This document shows, piece by piece, positions 9,334 through 17,555 of a stretch of DNA of 64,000 nt. Under the pieces are notes generated by a model. The model was not told the DNA's origin and ran no database searches. It saw nothing but the letters and a program-made list of their open reading frames with translations. The stretch comes from Actinocrispum wychmicini. Its GTDB lineage: Bacteria; Actinomycetota; Actinomycetes; Mycobacteriales; Pseudonocardiaceae. Made by a program: the position numbers and the translations under genes. Numbering within the stretch: the stretch's first letter is position 1; every line of letters starts with the position of its first letter. The stretch lies in assembly GCF_004345645.1 (NCBI RefSeq), contig NZ_SLWS01000018.1, positions 1-64,000 on the forward strand. The letters are read 5' to 3'.

Positions 9334-9933
9334 TCAAGACTCCAACCGTCGGCTTTTGGCAGTCAGCCCGATGTCCAGCAGGTCGCCGACGTAGGCCCGC
9401 AGCGCGTCCGGCGAGTCCGTGTTCAGCGTGCCCGGTGTGGTGATCAGCGACAGCACCAGGCGGCTGCACCACTCGATCACCACACGCGGGTTGACGTCCG
9501 GGAAGTCGCCGTCCGCGATGGCCTGCTTGACGTACGGCTCGACGAACGCGACACCCTGCTCGATGATCGGCCCGGCGTACACGGTCAGCCACGGCACGAT
9601 CGACTCTGGACTCTCCCGCAGCCCCTTCTGCAGCAACGCGTGCCGGCGGGCGTATCCGACGACGAAGACGATCGTCTCGACGAAGTTGTCCCGCAACGAA
9701 CCGCGCTGGTGCAGCACCGGCTTGGCCGCCGCGTGCATCCGCGCGATGTCGCGGTACAGCAGGGCTTGGACGATCGCGTCCTGGTCGCCGATGTGCTTGT
9801 AGACAGTCGGCCGGGAGACCCCGGCCCGCTGGGCGATCCGCGCGTGCAGCCGGGCGCCGACGCCGGCTTCGAGGATGCACTGTTCGGCGGCGGCCAGGAT
9901 CCGGTCCCTGATGACCGTCGCGCCGCCCGTCAT
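9334..9933 (-). CDS. TetR/AcrR-family transcriptional regulator
   Basis: A 199-residue one-component repressor. The N-terminal helix-turn-helix is clear (IAQRAGVSRPTVYKHIGDQDAIVQ, residues about 30-55) and the rest is an all-helical ligand-binding domain. It is divergent from the AurF-like oxygenase gene with 100 bases between the starts, and a perfect inverted repeat lies in that gap, so it most likely controls the oxygenase and monooxygenase genes and itself. The ligand is unknown. Confidence 0.88.
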   Translation of the reverse strand: MTGGATVIRDRILAAAEQCILEAGVGARLHARIAQRAGVSRPTVYKHIGDQDAIVQALLYRDIARMHAAAKPVLHQRGSLRDNFVETIVFVVGYARRHALLQKGLRESPESIVPWLTVYAGPIIEQGVAFVEPYVKQAIADGDFPDVNPRVVIEWCSRLVLSLITTPGTLNTDSPDALRAYVGDLLDIGLTAKSRRLES

Positions 9934-9962
9934 GCCGGGGAGTTTACAACGTGGGTGAAAAC

Positions 9963-9981
9963 GTCAACGGATGCTGTTGAC
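9963..9981. promoter_or_regulatory. Candidate TetR operator
   Basis: An inverted repeat, GTCAAC, seven bases, GTTGAC, sits between the divergent TetR gene and the AurF-like gene. Perfect half-sites, a size of 19 bp and the position fit a TetR-family operator; this is inferred from sequence only. Confidence 0.5.
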
Positions 9982-10033
9982 CACGCCCCGTATCCGGGTT
10001 TACGTTTCAGGTGACTCCGTAAAGGGGGGTGCC

Positions 10034-10921
10034 ATGACGGACATCGAGCGGGAACTGACAGCCGAACGGCTGCTCAACGGCTCGGTCCGGCGCTCGTACG
10101 ACTCGTCGGTGGACATCGACTGGGACGCGCCGCTGGTGCCGGGCAAGTACTTCCTGCCGCCGGAGATCTCCCCGCTGTACGGCACGCCCATGTGGAACGC
10201 CCTCACCCCGACGCAGCGGATCGAACTGTCCCGCCAGGAGCTGGCGAACCTGCTGAGCGTCGGCCACTGGTTCGAGAACATCCTCAACCAGGCGCTGCTG
10301 CGGATGATCTTCGCCGCCGACCCGACGTCGAAGTACACCCACTACGCGCTGACCGAGATCGGCGACGAGTGCCGGCACATGCTGATGTTCGGCCGGCTGA
10401 TCGAGAAGATCGGCGCCCGGCCGTTCCGCCAGCACCCGGTGCAGCTGGCATTCACCAAGCTCGCCCCGCTGCGCATGCACGGCCTGCAGCTGTGGGTGTG
10501 GGCGCTGATCGGCGAGGAGATCTTCGACGTCTGGCAGCGCCGGATGATGGACGAGGACGGCCTGCAGCCGGTCGTCCGCCGGATGATGCGGATCCACGTG
10601 GTCGAGGAGGCCCGGCACATCCAGTGGGCACGCGACGGCGTCGCCCGTCGGATGCGGCACGCCTCGCGGCTGGAGCGGGAGCTCGTCGGGCGCGCGATCG
10701 GCATCGGCGGCCCGTTCATGCGCGACCAGCTCGTCCATCCGGGCATCTACCGGCGGGCGGGCCTGGACGGCGACGAGGCGTACCGGCAGGCGATGGCGAA
10801 CCCGCACCACAAACGGGTCAAAGTGGAGGGTTTCGACCGGCTGCGCCGCTTCCTGGAGGACCAGGACGTGTTCCGCGGCAAGGCAAGGGAACGTTGGCGC
10901 GCGGCGGGATTCATCGAATGA
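10034..10921 (+). CDS. AurF-like diiron oxygenase
   Basis: A 295-residue protein of the AurF/CmlI ferritin-like family, whose members use a carboxylate-bridged diiron centre for O2-dependent oxidation, typically of arylamines. Iron-binding helices are visible: EIGDECRHM, LIGEEIFDVW and HVVEEARHIQW. The start is the ATG at 10034, chosen because AAAGGGGGG lies at an ideal distance; the frame is open further upstream but without a ribosome site. It is followed after 10 bases by a flavin monooxygenase, with which it likely forms an operon under the divergent TetR regulator. Substrate unknown. Confidence 0.82.
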   Translation: MTDIERELTAERLLNGSVRRSYDSSVDIDWDAPLVPGKYFLPPEISPLYGTPMWNALTPTQRIELSRQELANLLSVGHWFENILNQALLRMIFAADPTSKYTHYALTEIGDECRHMLMFGRLIEKIGARPFRQHPVQLAFTKLAPLRMHGLQLWVWALIGEEIFDVWQRRMMDEDGLQPVVRRMMRIHVVEEARHIQWARDGVARRMRHASRLERELVGRAIGIGGPFMRDQLVHPGIYRRAGLDGDEAYRQAMANPHHKRVKVEGFDRLRRFLEDQDVFRGKARERWRAAGFIE

Positions 10922-10931
10922 GGTATGCCGC

Positions 10932-12677
10932 ATGAGATACGACGTGGTCGTGATCGGCGCGGGCTTCGCCGGCCTGTGCATGGCGGTGAAACTCAAAGAG
11001 GCGGGGCTGCACGACTTCGTGGTGCTGGAGAAGGCCGGCCGGGTCGGCGGGACCTGGCGCGACAACACGTATCCCGGCGCCGGCTGTGACGTGATGTCGC
11101 TGATGTACTCGTTCTCGTTCGCGCCCAACCGGTCGTGGACGCGGCTGTACGCGGGCCAGCGGGAGATCCTGGACTACGTCGACCGGATCGTCGCCGACAA
11201 CGAGCTGGCGCCGTACATCCGGTTGAACACCGAGGCGGTCGGCTTCACGTTCGACGAGGCGACCGACCACTGGACCATCCGGACCGGCTCGGGCGAGGAG
11301 ATCACCGCTCGGATGGTGGTCGTCGGGCAGGGTCCGTTGCACCACCCGAAGATCCCGGACATCCCCGGGCTGGCCGAGTTCACCGGCCCGATGTTCCACT
11401 CGGCCCGCTGGGACCACTCGTTCGACGTGACGGGCAAACGGATCGCGGTGATCGGCAGCGGCGCCAGCGCGATCCAGTTCGTTCCGAAGATCGCCGGTTC
11501 CGCCGGCAACGTCACGGTGTTCCAACGAAGTCCACAGTGGATCATCCCGAAGCCGGACCGTCGGCTGTCCACCTTGGAGCGTGGCCTGTTCCGGTTCGTG
11601 CCTGGCGTGCAACGGGCCTACCGGTACGGCGTCTACTGGTTCCTGGAGTCCACCACACCGGGCTTCCTCAACCCGCGGTACATGAAGGCGCTCCAGGCGC
11701 TCGCCCGTGGCCACCTCACCCGCCAGGTGCGCGACCCGTCGCTGCGCGCGAAGCTCACGCCGGACTATGTCGTCGGCTGCAAGCGGGTCCTGGTGTCCAG
11801 CGACTACTACCCCACGCTGGCCAGGGCCAATGTGGACCTGGTGACCTCGCCGATCACGGCCGTCTCGGCAGATGCCGTGGTCACCGCGGACGGCACCCGC
11901 CACGAGGTCGACGCGATCGTCTTCGCGACCGGCTTCCACGTCACCGACATCGTGTCCAAGATGGACATCACCGGGCCGGGTGGGCTGACCCTGCGGGCGG
12001 CATGGCGGGACGGGATGACGGCGTACCTCGGCGTGGCCGTCGCCGGCTTCCCGAACCTCTTCATGTTGATGGGGCCCAATTCCGGCGGCGGCAACCAGTC
12101 CATCATCTTCATGATCGAGGCCCAGGTCCGGTACGTGATGCGCTGCCTGCGGCTGATGGGCCGGTCGGACGCCGGCCGGATCGCGGTGAAACCACACGTC
12201 CAGGACCGCTTCAACCGCTGGGTGCACCGCCGCCTGCGCGGGTCGGTGTGGAACGCGGGCGGCTGCACGAGCTGGTACCTGGACGAGACCGGTGTGAACC
12301 GGGCGGCGTGGCCGGGATCCAGCGCGTCCTACTGGTGGCGGACGCGCGCGCCCAAGGAACACCACTACGTGCTGACCCCGTTGGCGGGCGAACTCGACGA
12401 GACCCACCGCGGCCCGGCGTTCCTCGGCACCGACGGCTCGGAGATCGCGGTGGACGTCCACCTCACCGGCCACATGCAACCCATCGACGGCAGCTACCAG
12501 TGGTACGGCCGGATCGCTGTGAACCCGGCGGTCACCGCGCTGCACCAGGCCGGCCGCAACGACGTGACCGTCCGTCTGCCCGGCGGCGTGGCCACCCGCG
12601 CCCGACTGACCGAAGTGGACCCCTGGGGGAACGTCCGGGTCACCGGGACCGGTCGGCCGCCGTTCCCCGAGCAGTGA
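10932..12677 (+). CDS. Baeyer-Villiger-type flavin monooxygenase with C-terminal DUF4873
   Basis: A 581-residue FAD/NADPH monooxygenase. The N-terminal FAD site is VVVIGAGFAGL. The Baeyer-Villiger fingerprint FxGxxxHxxxW(P/D) is present as FTGPMFHSARWD (near residues 150-161), and the NADPH site is IAVIGSGASAIQF. The last about 105 residues (from HYVLTPLAGELDE) are an extra domain resembling DUF4873, found behind this type of monooxygenase in mycobacteria and relatives. It is translated close behind the AurF-like oxygenase and probably acts on the same substrate. The 3' end overlaps the convergent adenosine-deaminase-like gene by 38 bases. Confidence 0.85.
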   Translation: MRYDVVVIGAGFAGLCMAVKLKEAGLHDFVVLEKAGRVGGTWRDNTYPGAGCDVMSLMYSFSFAPNRSWTRLYAGQREILDYVDRIVADNELAPYIRLNTEAVGFTFDEATDHWTIRTGSGEEITARMVVVGQGPLHHPKIPDIPGLAEFTGPMFHSARWDHSFDVTGKRIAVIGSGASAIQFVPKIAGSAGNVTVFQRSPQWIIPKPDRRLSTLERGLFRFVPGVQRAYRYGVYWFLESTTPGFLNPRYMKALQALARGHLTRQVRDPSLRAKLTPDYVVGCKRVLVSSDYYPTLARANVDLVTSPITAVSADAVVTADGTRHEVDAIVFATGFHVTDIVSKMDITGPGGLTLRAAWRDGMTAYLGVAVAGFPNLFMLMGPNSGGGNQSIIFMIEAQVRYVMRCLRLMGRSDAGRIAVKPHVQDRFNRWVHRRLRGSVWNAGGCTSWYLDETGVNRAAWPGSSASYWWRTRAPKEHHYVLTPLAGELDETHRGPAFLGTDGSEIAVDVHLTGHMQPIDGSYQWYGRIAVNPAVTALHQAGRNDVTVRLPGGVATRARLTEVDPWGNVRVTGTGRPPFPEQ

Positions 12678-13617
12678 TCCAGGCGCTGATGGCGGTGATC
12701 GTGCGGGCTTGGAGGTCGGCCGGCGCGGCGGACGCCTCGATCGAGTGCCGGGCGATCGCGGCCAGCTCGGTGTCGTCGAGACCGATGGCGTCCCGGGCGA
12801 TCACGTACTGGTCCGTGACGCCCGCGCCGAACAGCAGCGGGTCGTCGGAGCCGAGCGTGACCGGGACACCGGCGTCGAGCAGCTCCCTGAGCGGCAGTTC
12901 GTGGAAGTCAAGGACGCCCAGGGGCGGGTAGGACGTGGGGCAGACCTCCAACGCCACACCGCGGTCGGCGAGGAACGCCACGGTTTCCTTGTCGCGCATG
13001 GCCGTGATCCCATGACCGATGCGGTTCGCGCCGAGCTTCTCCACGCATTCCCTGACGTGCCAAGGGCCTTCGTAGAAGCCACCGTGCGGCACTCGCAGCT
13101 TGTCCGCCGCGATCCTGGCCGCGTCAACGAAATCGTCGACCTTGCCGCGGCGTTCGTCGTTGGACAGCCCGAAACCCACGACATCCGCGTAGTTATTGGC
13201 CAGCAAGGCGAGTTGCGACGCGTGCTCGCCCGAGCGGGCCCAACTGGAGGCGATGATCAGGCCGCAGGGCGCTGCTCGCATCCCGTCCAGCGCGGCTTCG
13301 ACGACCGGTTCGAACCCGCCCAGCAGGGGCGCGTACGACGTCGGGTCGAGCTGGATCTCCAGCCACGCGCAGCCGTCGGCGACGTTGTCCTCGATCGCTT
13401 CGGTGACAACCCTTCGCAAGTCCTCGGTGGTTCTGATGGCTTCTCGCGCGGCGTCGTACCGGGTCTGGAACTCCTCCCACGCGCGCGCTCCCGGCGGGAT
13501 CGGCGACGGCACGGTCAACCCGTACCGGTCAGCCAGTTCGGCCAACGTGCCCGGCCGCATCGCACCCGTGAGGTGGAGGTGCAGATTCGCTTTGGGCAGT
13601 GTCCGGAGATCGCTCAT
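12640..13617 (-). CDS. Adenosine deaminase-like amidohydrolase
   Basis: A 325-residue protein of the adenosine/AMP deaminase superfamily, a TIM barrel with one zinc. It has the N-terminal metal motif HLHLTGA (canonical HxHxDG/EG), the RIGHGI motif and the C-terminal GSDDPLLFG metal motif. The usual HAGE motif, whose Glu is the proton donor in true adenosine deaminases, reads HGGF followed by YEGP, so the substrate may differ or a neighbouring Glu may substitute. Start ATG at 13617. Convergent with, and overlapping, the flavin monooxygenase gene. Confidence 0.75.
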   Translation of the reverse strand: MSDLRTLPKANLHLHLTGAMRPGTLAELADRYGLTVPSPIPPGARAWEEFQTRYDAAREAIRTTEDLRRVVTEAIEDNVADGCAWLEIQLDPTSYAPLLGGFEPVVEAALDGMRAAPCGLIIASSWARSGEHASQLALLANNYADVVGFGLSNDERRGKVDDFVDAARIAADKLRVPHGGFYEGPWHVRECVEKLGANRIGHGITAMRDKETVAFLADRGVALEVCPTSYPPLGVLDFHELPLRELLDAGVPVTLGSDDPLLFGAGVTDQYVIARDAIGLDDTELAAIARHSIEASAAPADLQARTITAISAWITARGTAADRSR

Positions 13618-13766
13618 GGGCGAAACCTATCGGCCGCGCTCCCCAGACACTCAGCGTGATCGCTCCCCGCTCAGGAATCACCCGTTTGTGACGGGCTATT
13701 TGCCCCACGCAAAGGATAGGTTCAGAGGCGTAGCGATAGGTAGCGCTCAGGAAAGAGGTGTAGTTC

Positions 13767-13988
13767 GTGTCCCAACGGTCCAAACGCGCCCGGCGGCTGG
13801 CCACCCTGCTGTCCACCGCCAGCCGGGTGCACGTGGAACTCCGCTATCGCCGCGAAACCGGTGCCTACCAAGTGATCTGGACGGCCGGTCCGACCCCGGC
13901 GGCGATGTACGACCTCGCCGCCCGGCACGCGACCGAAGCACACCCCCTGGACGTCGACGACCTCGCGTGGGAAAGGCGGGCATCATGA
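13767..13988 (+). CDS. Hypothetical small protein
   Basis: A 73-residue basic protein that I cannot assign. Start GTG at 13767 is supported by GAAAGAGG at 13751. The N-terminus is Arg/Lys rich (SKRARRLATLL) and the body contains beta-strand-like VHVELRYRRETGAYQVIW and a helical end. Its stop overlaps the ATG of the next gene (ATGA), indicating translational coupling. Small genes of this kind are common in Pseudonocardiaceae. Confidence 0.6.
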   Translation: MSQRSKRARRLATLLSTASRVHVELRYRRETGAYQVIWTAGPTPAAMYDLAARHATEAHPLDVDDLAWERRAS

Positions 13989-14242
13989 CTCTGACCGGCG
14001 ACAAGGCCCCTGTGCCAGCAGTTCCGCGGAACGCGTGGGCGGTGAGCGTCGAAGACCCACCGGTCCTGCACACCGTGCCGTTCCCCGACCGCACCGACCG
14101 GACCGCCCGCCTCGCCCTGTGCGGCACCCAGGCCGTTCCCGTCCGAATCGTCGACGGGCTCGTGGATCTCTGCGCCGACTGCCGTGAACATCTGCGAATC
14201 ATGCACGAACGCGCACGCAAAGAACTGTCACACGCGTCGTAG
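13985..14242 (+). CDS. Hypothetical small protein, possible zinc-binding
   Basis: An 85-residue protein starting at the ATG that overlaps the preceding stop. It contains LCGTQ and LCADC separated by about 17 residues, which could form a partial Cys-based metal site, followed by a charged helix (CREHLRIMHERARKEL). No family was recognised. The ATGA overlap with the gene before it suggests the two products are made together. Confidence 0.6.
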   Translation: MTLTGDKAPVPAVPRNAWAVSVEDPPVLHTVPFPDRTDRTARLALCGTQAVPVRIVDGLVDLCADCREHLRIMHERARKELSHAS

Positions 14243-14374
14243 CTGGGCAGATCGCGTTGTCATCCAACAATCAATTTTGCTGTCCACCGAACAGCATCCC
14301 GCAAATATACGGGAACGATTGTTGTTGCCCGATTACCCCTTCCGATCACCAACACTTCTTGGATACGCTAATTC

Positions 14375-14390
14375 GTGTCAAATATGACAC
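14375..14390. promoter_or_regulatory. Palindromic candidate operator
   Basis: GTGTCAAATATGACAC has perfect six-base arms around an AATA centre and lies 21 bases ahead of the first gene of the secretion accessory set. It is AT-rich relative to its surroundings and placed where a regulator would overlap the promoter. The cognate regulator is unknown. Confidence 0.4.
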
Positions 14391-14411
14391 AACAACAGGG
14401 GTGACAACAGG

Positions 14412-14849
14412 ATGCCGCTGCGACCCGATGAGGGTTACTCTGAGCCGCCACAGCCCGCGTCACCGACTCCACCGCCACCACCCGTTCGGTCGATCCCACT
14501 CGGCACCACACCGGGCCTCACGGAGATCCATCCGGAACAGGTGGAAGCAGCGGCCAAACTCTTCGAAGACTCGGCAGACGCCGTGAACGACCTTATCCGC
14601 GGCGGTCGGGAACATCTCCGCATGCAGCCGATGGCCGACGACGACGTCAGTAAGCGAGCCGCCCGGTCGTTCACCGACGCCGGAGTGGAAGGACCCGAGT
14701 CGCACGTAGCCGCGTTGACGGGTTATCAGAAGTGGCTGCTCCTGATCGCCTTCAATATCCGGGCCAGCGCCGCACAATACTGGCGCACCGACAACGACAC
14801 AGCCCGCACAGCCCACGTGAGCGGATTGGGCGGGCTCGCACGTGACTGA
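14412..14849 (+). CDS. Type VII secretion-associated small helical protein
   Basis: A 145-residue protein with a Pro-rich N-terminus (residues 10-35) and an all-helical remainder (EQVEAAAKLFEDSADAVNDLIRGGREHL onward). That pattern resembles EspC/WXG100-like partners of ESX substrates, though no WXG turn is visible. It is the first gene of a set with a DUF3558 lipoprotein, a PPE-like protein and EspG; that context is the main reason for the assignment. Its last codons overlap the GTG of the next gene by 8 bases. Confidence 0.55.
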   Translation: MPLRPDEGYSEPPQPASPTPPPPPVRSIPLGTTPGLTEIHPEQVEAAAKLFEDSADAVNDLIRGGREHLRMQPMADDDVSKRAARSFTDAGVEGPESHVAALTGYQKWLLLIAFNIRASAAQYWRTDNDTARTAHVSGLGGLARD

Positions 14850-15456
14850 CCGGCGTCTCGGAGAGGCTGTTGGTGTGGTCGCTTTGGTCCTACTCGGAGT
14901 CGCGGCGTGCGATGTGAGTACCCCCGGCATCGCCCAGACGGGATCATCGGTATCCCAGTCCACATCGCCCACACCGACCCAAAGCACGACTCACCAACCG
15001 TCACCAAGGCCCCGACCGGTGAGAATGGACGGTTTGAATCCCTGCGAGCTGTTGTCTCAGCAACAACTGCGACAGTTCGCGATCGACTCACCTGCTCGAC
15101 CTGGGCGAAGCACCGCGTACAAGGCACCGACCTGTGACTATTCCTCCCACGCGACCATGACCGGTGTGCGCGTGACACCTGTTCCCGCCATGGGAATCGA
15201 TCTGTTCGCACCCGGCCGGACCCAGGGGGACGTCGAACCGCGAACTGTTCAGGGTTTTCCAGCCTTCCAGGACCACATCAACGGTTCCCCGGTCGGAAAC
15301 GACTTCTGCAACGTGACTGTCGATGTGGCCGACGGTCAGGTGCTGGACGTGGGTTTCTTCGAAGTGAGCATCGAGCGACCGTTGGGTTCGGAAGTAGTGT
15401 GCCAGAAGGCCAATGACGTGGCCAACGCGGCCATGACGACATTGTTGTCGCGGTAA
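14842..15456 (+). CDS. DUF3558 family lipoprotein
   Basis: A 204-residue secreted lipoprotein. There is a hydrophobic leader with lipobox GVAAC (Cys near residue 23), a Thr/Ser/Pro-rich spacer, then the DUF3558 core beginning NPCELLSQQQLRQF and continuing to APTCDYS and DFCNVTVDVADGQVLDV. DUF3558 lipoproteins are abundant in mycolate actinomycetes and Pseudonocardiales and often sit beside ESX genes; their molecular role is unknown. Start GTG at 14842 overlaps the previous gene, implying coupling. Confidence 0.8.
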   Translation: MTDRRLGEAVGVVALVLLGVAACDVSTPGIAQTGSSVSQSTSPTPTQSTTHQPSPRPRPVRMDGLNPCELLSQQQLRQFAIDSPARPGRSTAYKAPTCDYSSHATMTGVRVTPVPAMGIDLFAPGRTQGDVEPRTVQGFPAFQDHINGSPVGNDFCNVTVDVADGQVLDVGFFEVSIERPLGSEVVCQKANDVANAAMTTLLSR

Positions 15457-15470
15457 GGGGAGTATGCGCG

Positions 15471-16766
15471 ATGAGTTGGCTCAGCGACGCCATCGGCGGG
15501 CTCAACTGGATGGCTCTGTCGCATCAGCGGATGTACCACGATATCCACAGTGGACCCGGTGTGGACGGCGGGATGAGCACGATCGAGCACTACGACGGCG
15601 CCGACAGCGCCCTCCAGGGTGTTCAGGCTCGGATCGCCAAGGGCATCCAGGACCTGTCCGCCAACTGGTCCGGGGCGGCGGCGGACAGTGCGGCGGCGCT
15701 CACCAAAGCGTCCGCTGACTGGGCGAACACCGCGGCGGTCGCTACGATCACGGCAAGGGCGCAGAGTCTGCACCAGGCGAACGCCTACCTCGACGCGCGG
15801 AACAAGATGCCCGAGCCGGTCAAAGTGCCCGACATCGTCCCCGACGGCGGGTTCCCCTCGCTGAAACTGCTCAGCGATGTCGCACAAGCACAGCAACGGG
15901 CCGACGCGGCGCATCAGGAAGCCGCGCGCGTCATGGCCGCCTATGACTCGTCCACCGCCGAACACGTCAACGCCATGCCGCAGTATCCGCCCGTGGCCAC
16001 CATGGTCGTTTCGGAGGTCCTGCCGCCTGTCCCGCCGTCACCAGGCGGAGGTGGCGTCGGCGGTGTGCCTGGTGGGCCTGGTGGCGGCGGTTCGGTGTCG
16101 GGCGGATCCAGACCTGAAGCACACCCGAGACAAGAAGGAAACGGCCCAGGGCCGGCCCAGGGCGGGGTGCCAGTCGCGCCAAGCGGGCCGGGAGGCAGCG
16201 TCTTACCGAACGAGCACACCTCGCTCAACGACTTCCAGCGCATCGACGGACCCGGCGACGACGGCCCTGGACCGAACTACGGCGGGCCCAGGGCCGGCCG
16301 TGGCTGGTCCAGCGATGTCGAAGTACCTGGAACTGGACGAGGCGCCGGCGGCCTCAACGAGGAACCCGGCGGACCGGGCCAGGGCCTGCGGCAAGGACCC
16401 GGCGGACCGGGGCAGGGGCCAGGTGGACCGGGACGGGGTCTGGGCCAGGGACCGGGGCGGGGCATGGGGCAGGGGCCCGGTGAACCCGGGCGAGGCCTGC
16501 GGGAAGGGCCTGGTGGATCGGCGCAGGGACCCGGGCGAGGACCCGGCAGTGTGGGCGACATCGAATCCGTGCGTAGCGCGGGAGCGCGTGGTGCGGCGGG
16601 TGCCCGGGGCGCTGGTGGGGTGCCTGGGATGGCGCCGGGTGCGGGTAGGTCGGGCCAGGCGGAGGATGTGGAGCACCAACGCAAGTACGTCGTTCTCGAC
16701 GACGAGATCCCGGGGGACGACAGCCCGCCGACCACGCCGCCGGTCATCGGCGAGCCGCCGTACTGA
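15471..16766 (+). CDS. PPE-like / WXG-type putative ESX substrate
   Basis: A 431-residue protein with a helical N-terminal 170 residues containing a WxG-like turn (SANWSGAAADSAAAL, near residue 62) and a second long helix (SLHQANAYLDARN), as in PPE and WXG100 proteins. A Gly/Pro-rich low-complexity tail (residues about 180-380, many GPGQG/GPGRG units) and an acidic C-terminus (DDEIPGDDSPPTTPP) follow. The gene after it encodes EspG, the chaperone that binds PPE proteins, so this is most likely the cargo. Start ATG at 15471 with AAGGGGAG upstream. Confidence 0.75.
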   Translation: MSWLSDAIGGLNWMALSHQRMYHDIHSGPGVDGGMSTIEHYDGADSALQGVQARIAKGIQDLSANWSGAAADSAAALTKASADWANTAAVATITARAQSLHQANAYLDARNKMPEPVKVPDIVPDGGFPSLKLLSDVAQAQQRADAAHQEAARVMAAYDSSTAEHVNAMPQYPPVATMVVSEVLPPVPPSPGGGGVGGVPGGPGGGGSVSGGSRPEAHPRQEGNGPGPAQGGVPVAPSGPGGSVLPNEHTSLNDFQRIDGPGDDGPGPNYGGPRAGRGWSSDVEVPGTGRGAGGLNEEPGGPGQGLRQGPGGPGQGPGGPGRGLGQGPGRGMGQGPGEPGRGLREGPGGSAQGPGRGPGSVGDIESVRSAGARGAAGARGAGGVPGMAPGAGRSGQAEDVEHQRKYVVLDDEIPGDDSPPTTPPVIGEPPY

Positions 16767-16768
16767 AG

Positions 16769-17551
16769 GTGGCCACGGTACGACTGTCCGCTTCGGCGTT
16801 TCGCGTGCTGACCGATCACCTGCGGGTCGCCGTCCCGGCGGTGATTCGGTTGCCGCCCGCGGGTTTTCGCCCGGAGGACCGGCGGGCCGAGCTGGACGAC
16901 GCGATGACGGAGCTGCGTGGTCTGGTGGACGCGCGCGGTGACGTCGACGGGATCCTCGCGGGCCGGCTGCGGATACTCGACCAGGCGAAGTGGATCATCG
17001 ATGTCGTCGCCCACGTCGACGGGCCGGCGAACGCCGTCCTCGCGGCCACCGACCGGCGCGCGGTCCAGGTCATCCAAAGTGGACAGTTGGTGACCGTGCG
17101 GCCGGCTCGGCCGACCGCGCTCGGCGACCAGGTGGTGCGGCTTCTCCCGGCTGTTTCGGCGGGGTACGGCCGTTCGGTCTCACTGCCGACCGAGGCTCTG
17201 CGGAAAGCCGCCGCTGAAGCCGGAACGGATCCCCGCAAGCTGGAAACGGCCCTGCAGCGGCACGGAATCGGCCGGGACAACGCGCACCTGATCGTGGTGA
17301 TGAACCAGGATCCGCTGCACACCGCGCAGTTCGGTGTGACACTCACCGACGACAACGGCCGGCGGCACCGCGGCGAACACGTCATCGGGTGGTGGTGCAA
17401 CGACTCCGGCGGCTACCTGATCGAGGAACACACGAGTACGTCAGGCGAGCCATGGACGACCATCTCCCCCACCGACGCCGCGCGGCTGGCGCGGCAGATC
17501 GACAGGTTGGTGAGCCGTCCCAGGCCCGCGAACGAGCCTGGGACGGCCTGA
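16769..17551 (+). CDS. espG: ESX secretion-associated protein EspG
   Basis: A 260-residue cytoplasmic chaperone of the EspG family, which binds the PPE partner of type VII secretion substrates and delivers it to the secretion machine. The mixed alpha/beta sequence (FRVLTDHLRVAVPAVI, LRGLVDARGDVDG, QSGQLVTVRPARPTALGDQVVRLL) matches the family. Start GTG at 16769 lies two bases behind the PPE-like stop. No ESX core genes (EccA-E, MycP, EsxA/B) are in the window, so the secretion machine must be encoded elsewhere. Confidence 0.82.
   Translation: MATVRLSASAFRVLTDHLRVAVPAVIRLPPAGFRPEDRRAELDDAMTELRGLVDARGDVDGILAGRLRILDQAKWIIDVVAHVDGPANAVLAATDRRAVQVIQSGQLVTVRPARPTALGDQVVRLLPAVSAGYGRSVSLPTEALRKAAAEAGTDPRKLETALQRHGIGRDNAHLIVVMNQDPLHTAQFGVTLTDDNGRRHRGEHVIGWWCNDSGGYLIEEHTSTSGEPWTTISPTDAARLARQIDRLVSRPRPANEPGTA
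17514..17547. terminator. Hairpin between convergent genes
   Basis: GCCGTCCCAGGC at 17514-17525 pairs perfectly with 17536-17547 (12-bp stem, 10-base loop). It overlaps the last codons of espG and precedes the convergent ycnI stop, fitting a bidirectional terminator. Confidence 0.6.
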
Positions 17552-17555
17552 CGGG

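Noticed and set aside
15471..16766. Collagen-like Gly-rich tail as a possible separate structural gene or PE_PGRS-type protein
   Set aside because: It is in frame with a clear helical WXG/PPE-like N-terminal domain and lacks the PE motif, so it is treated as one PPE-like protein.
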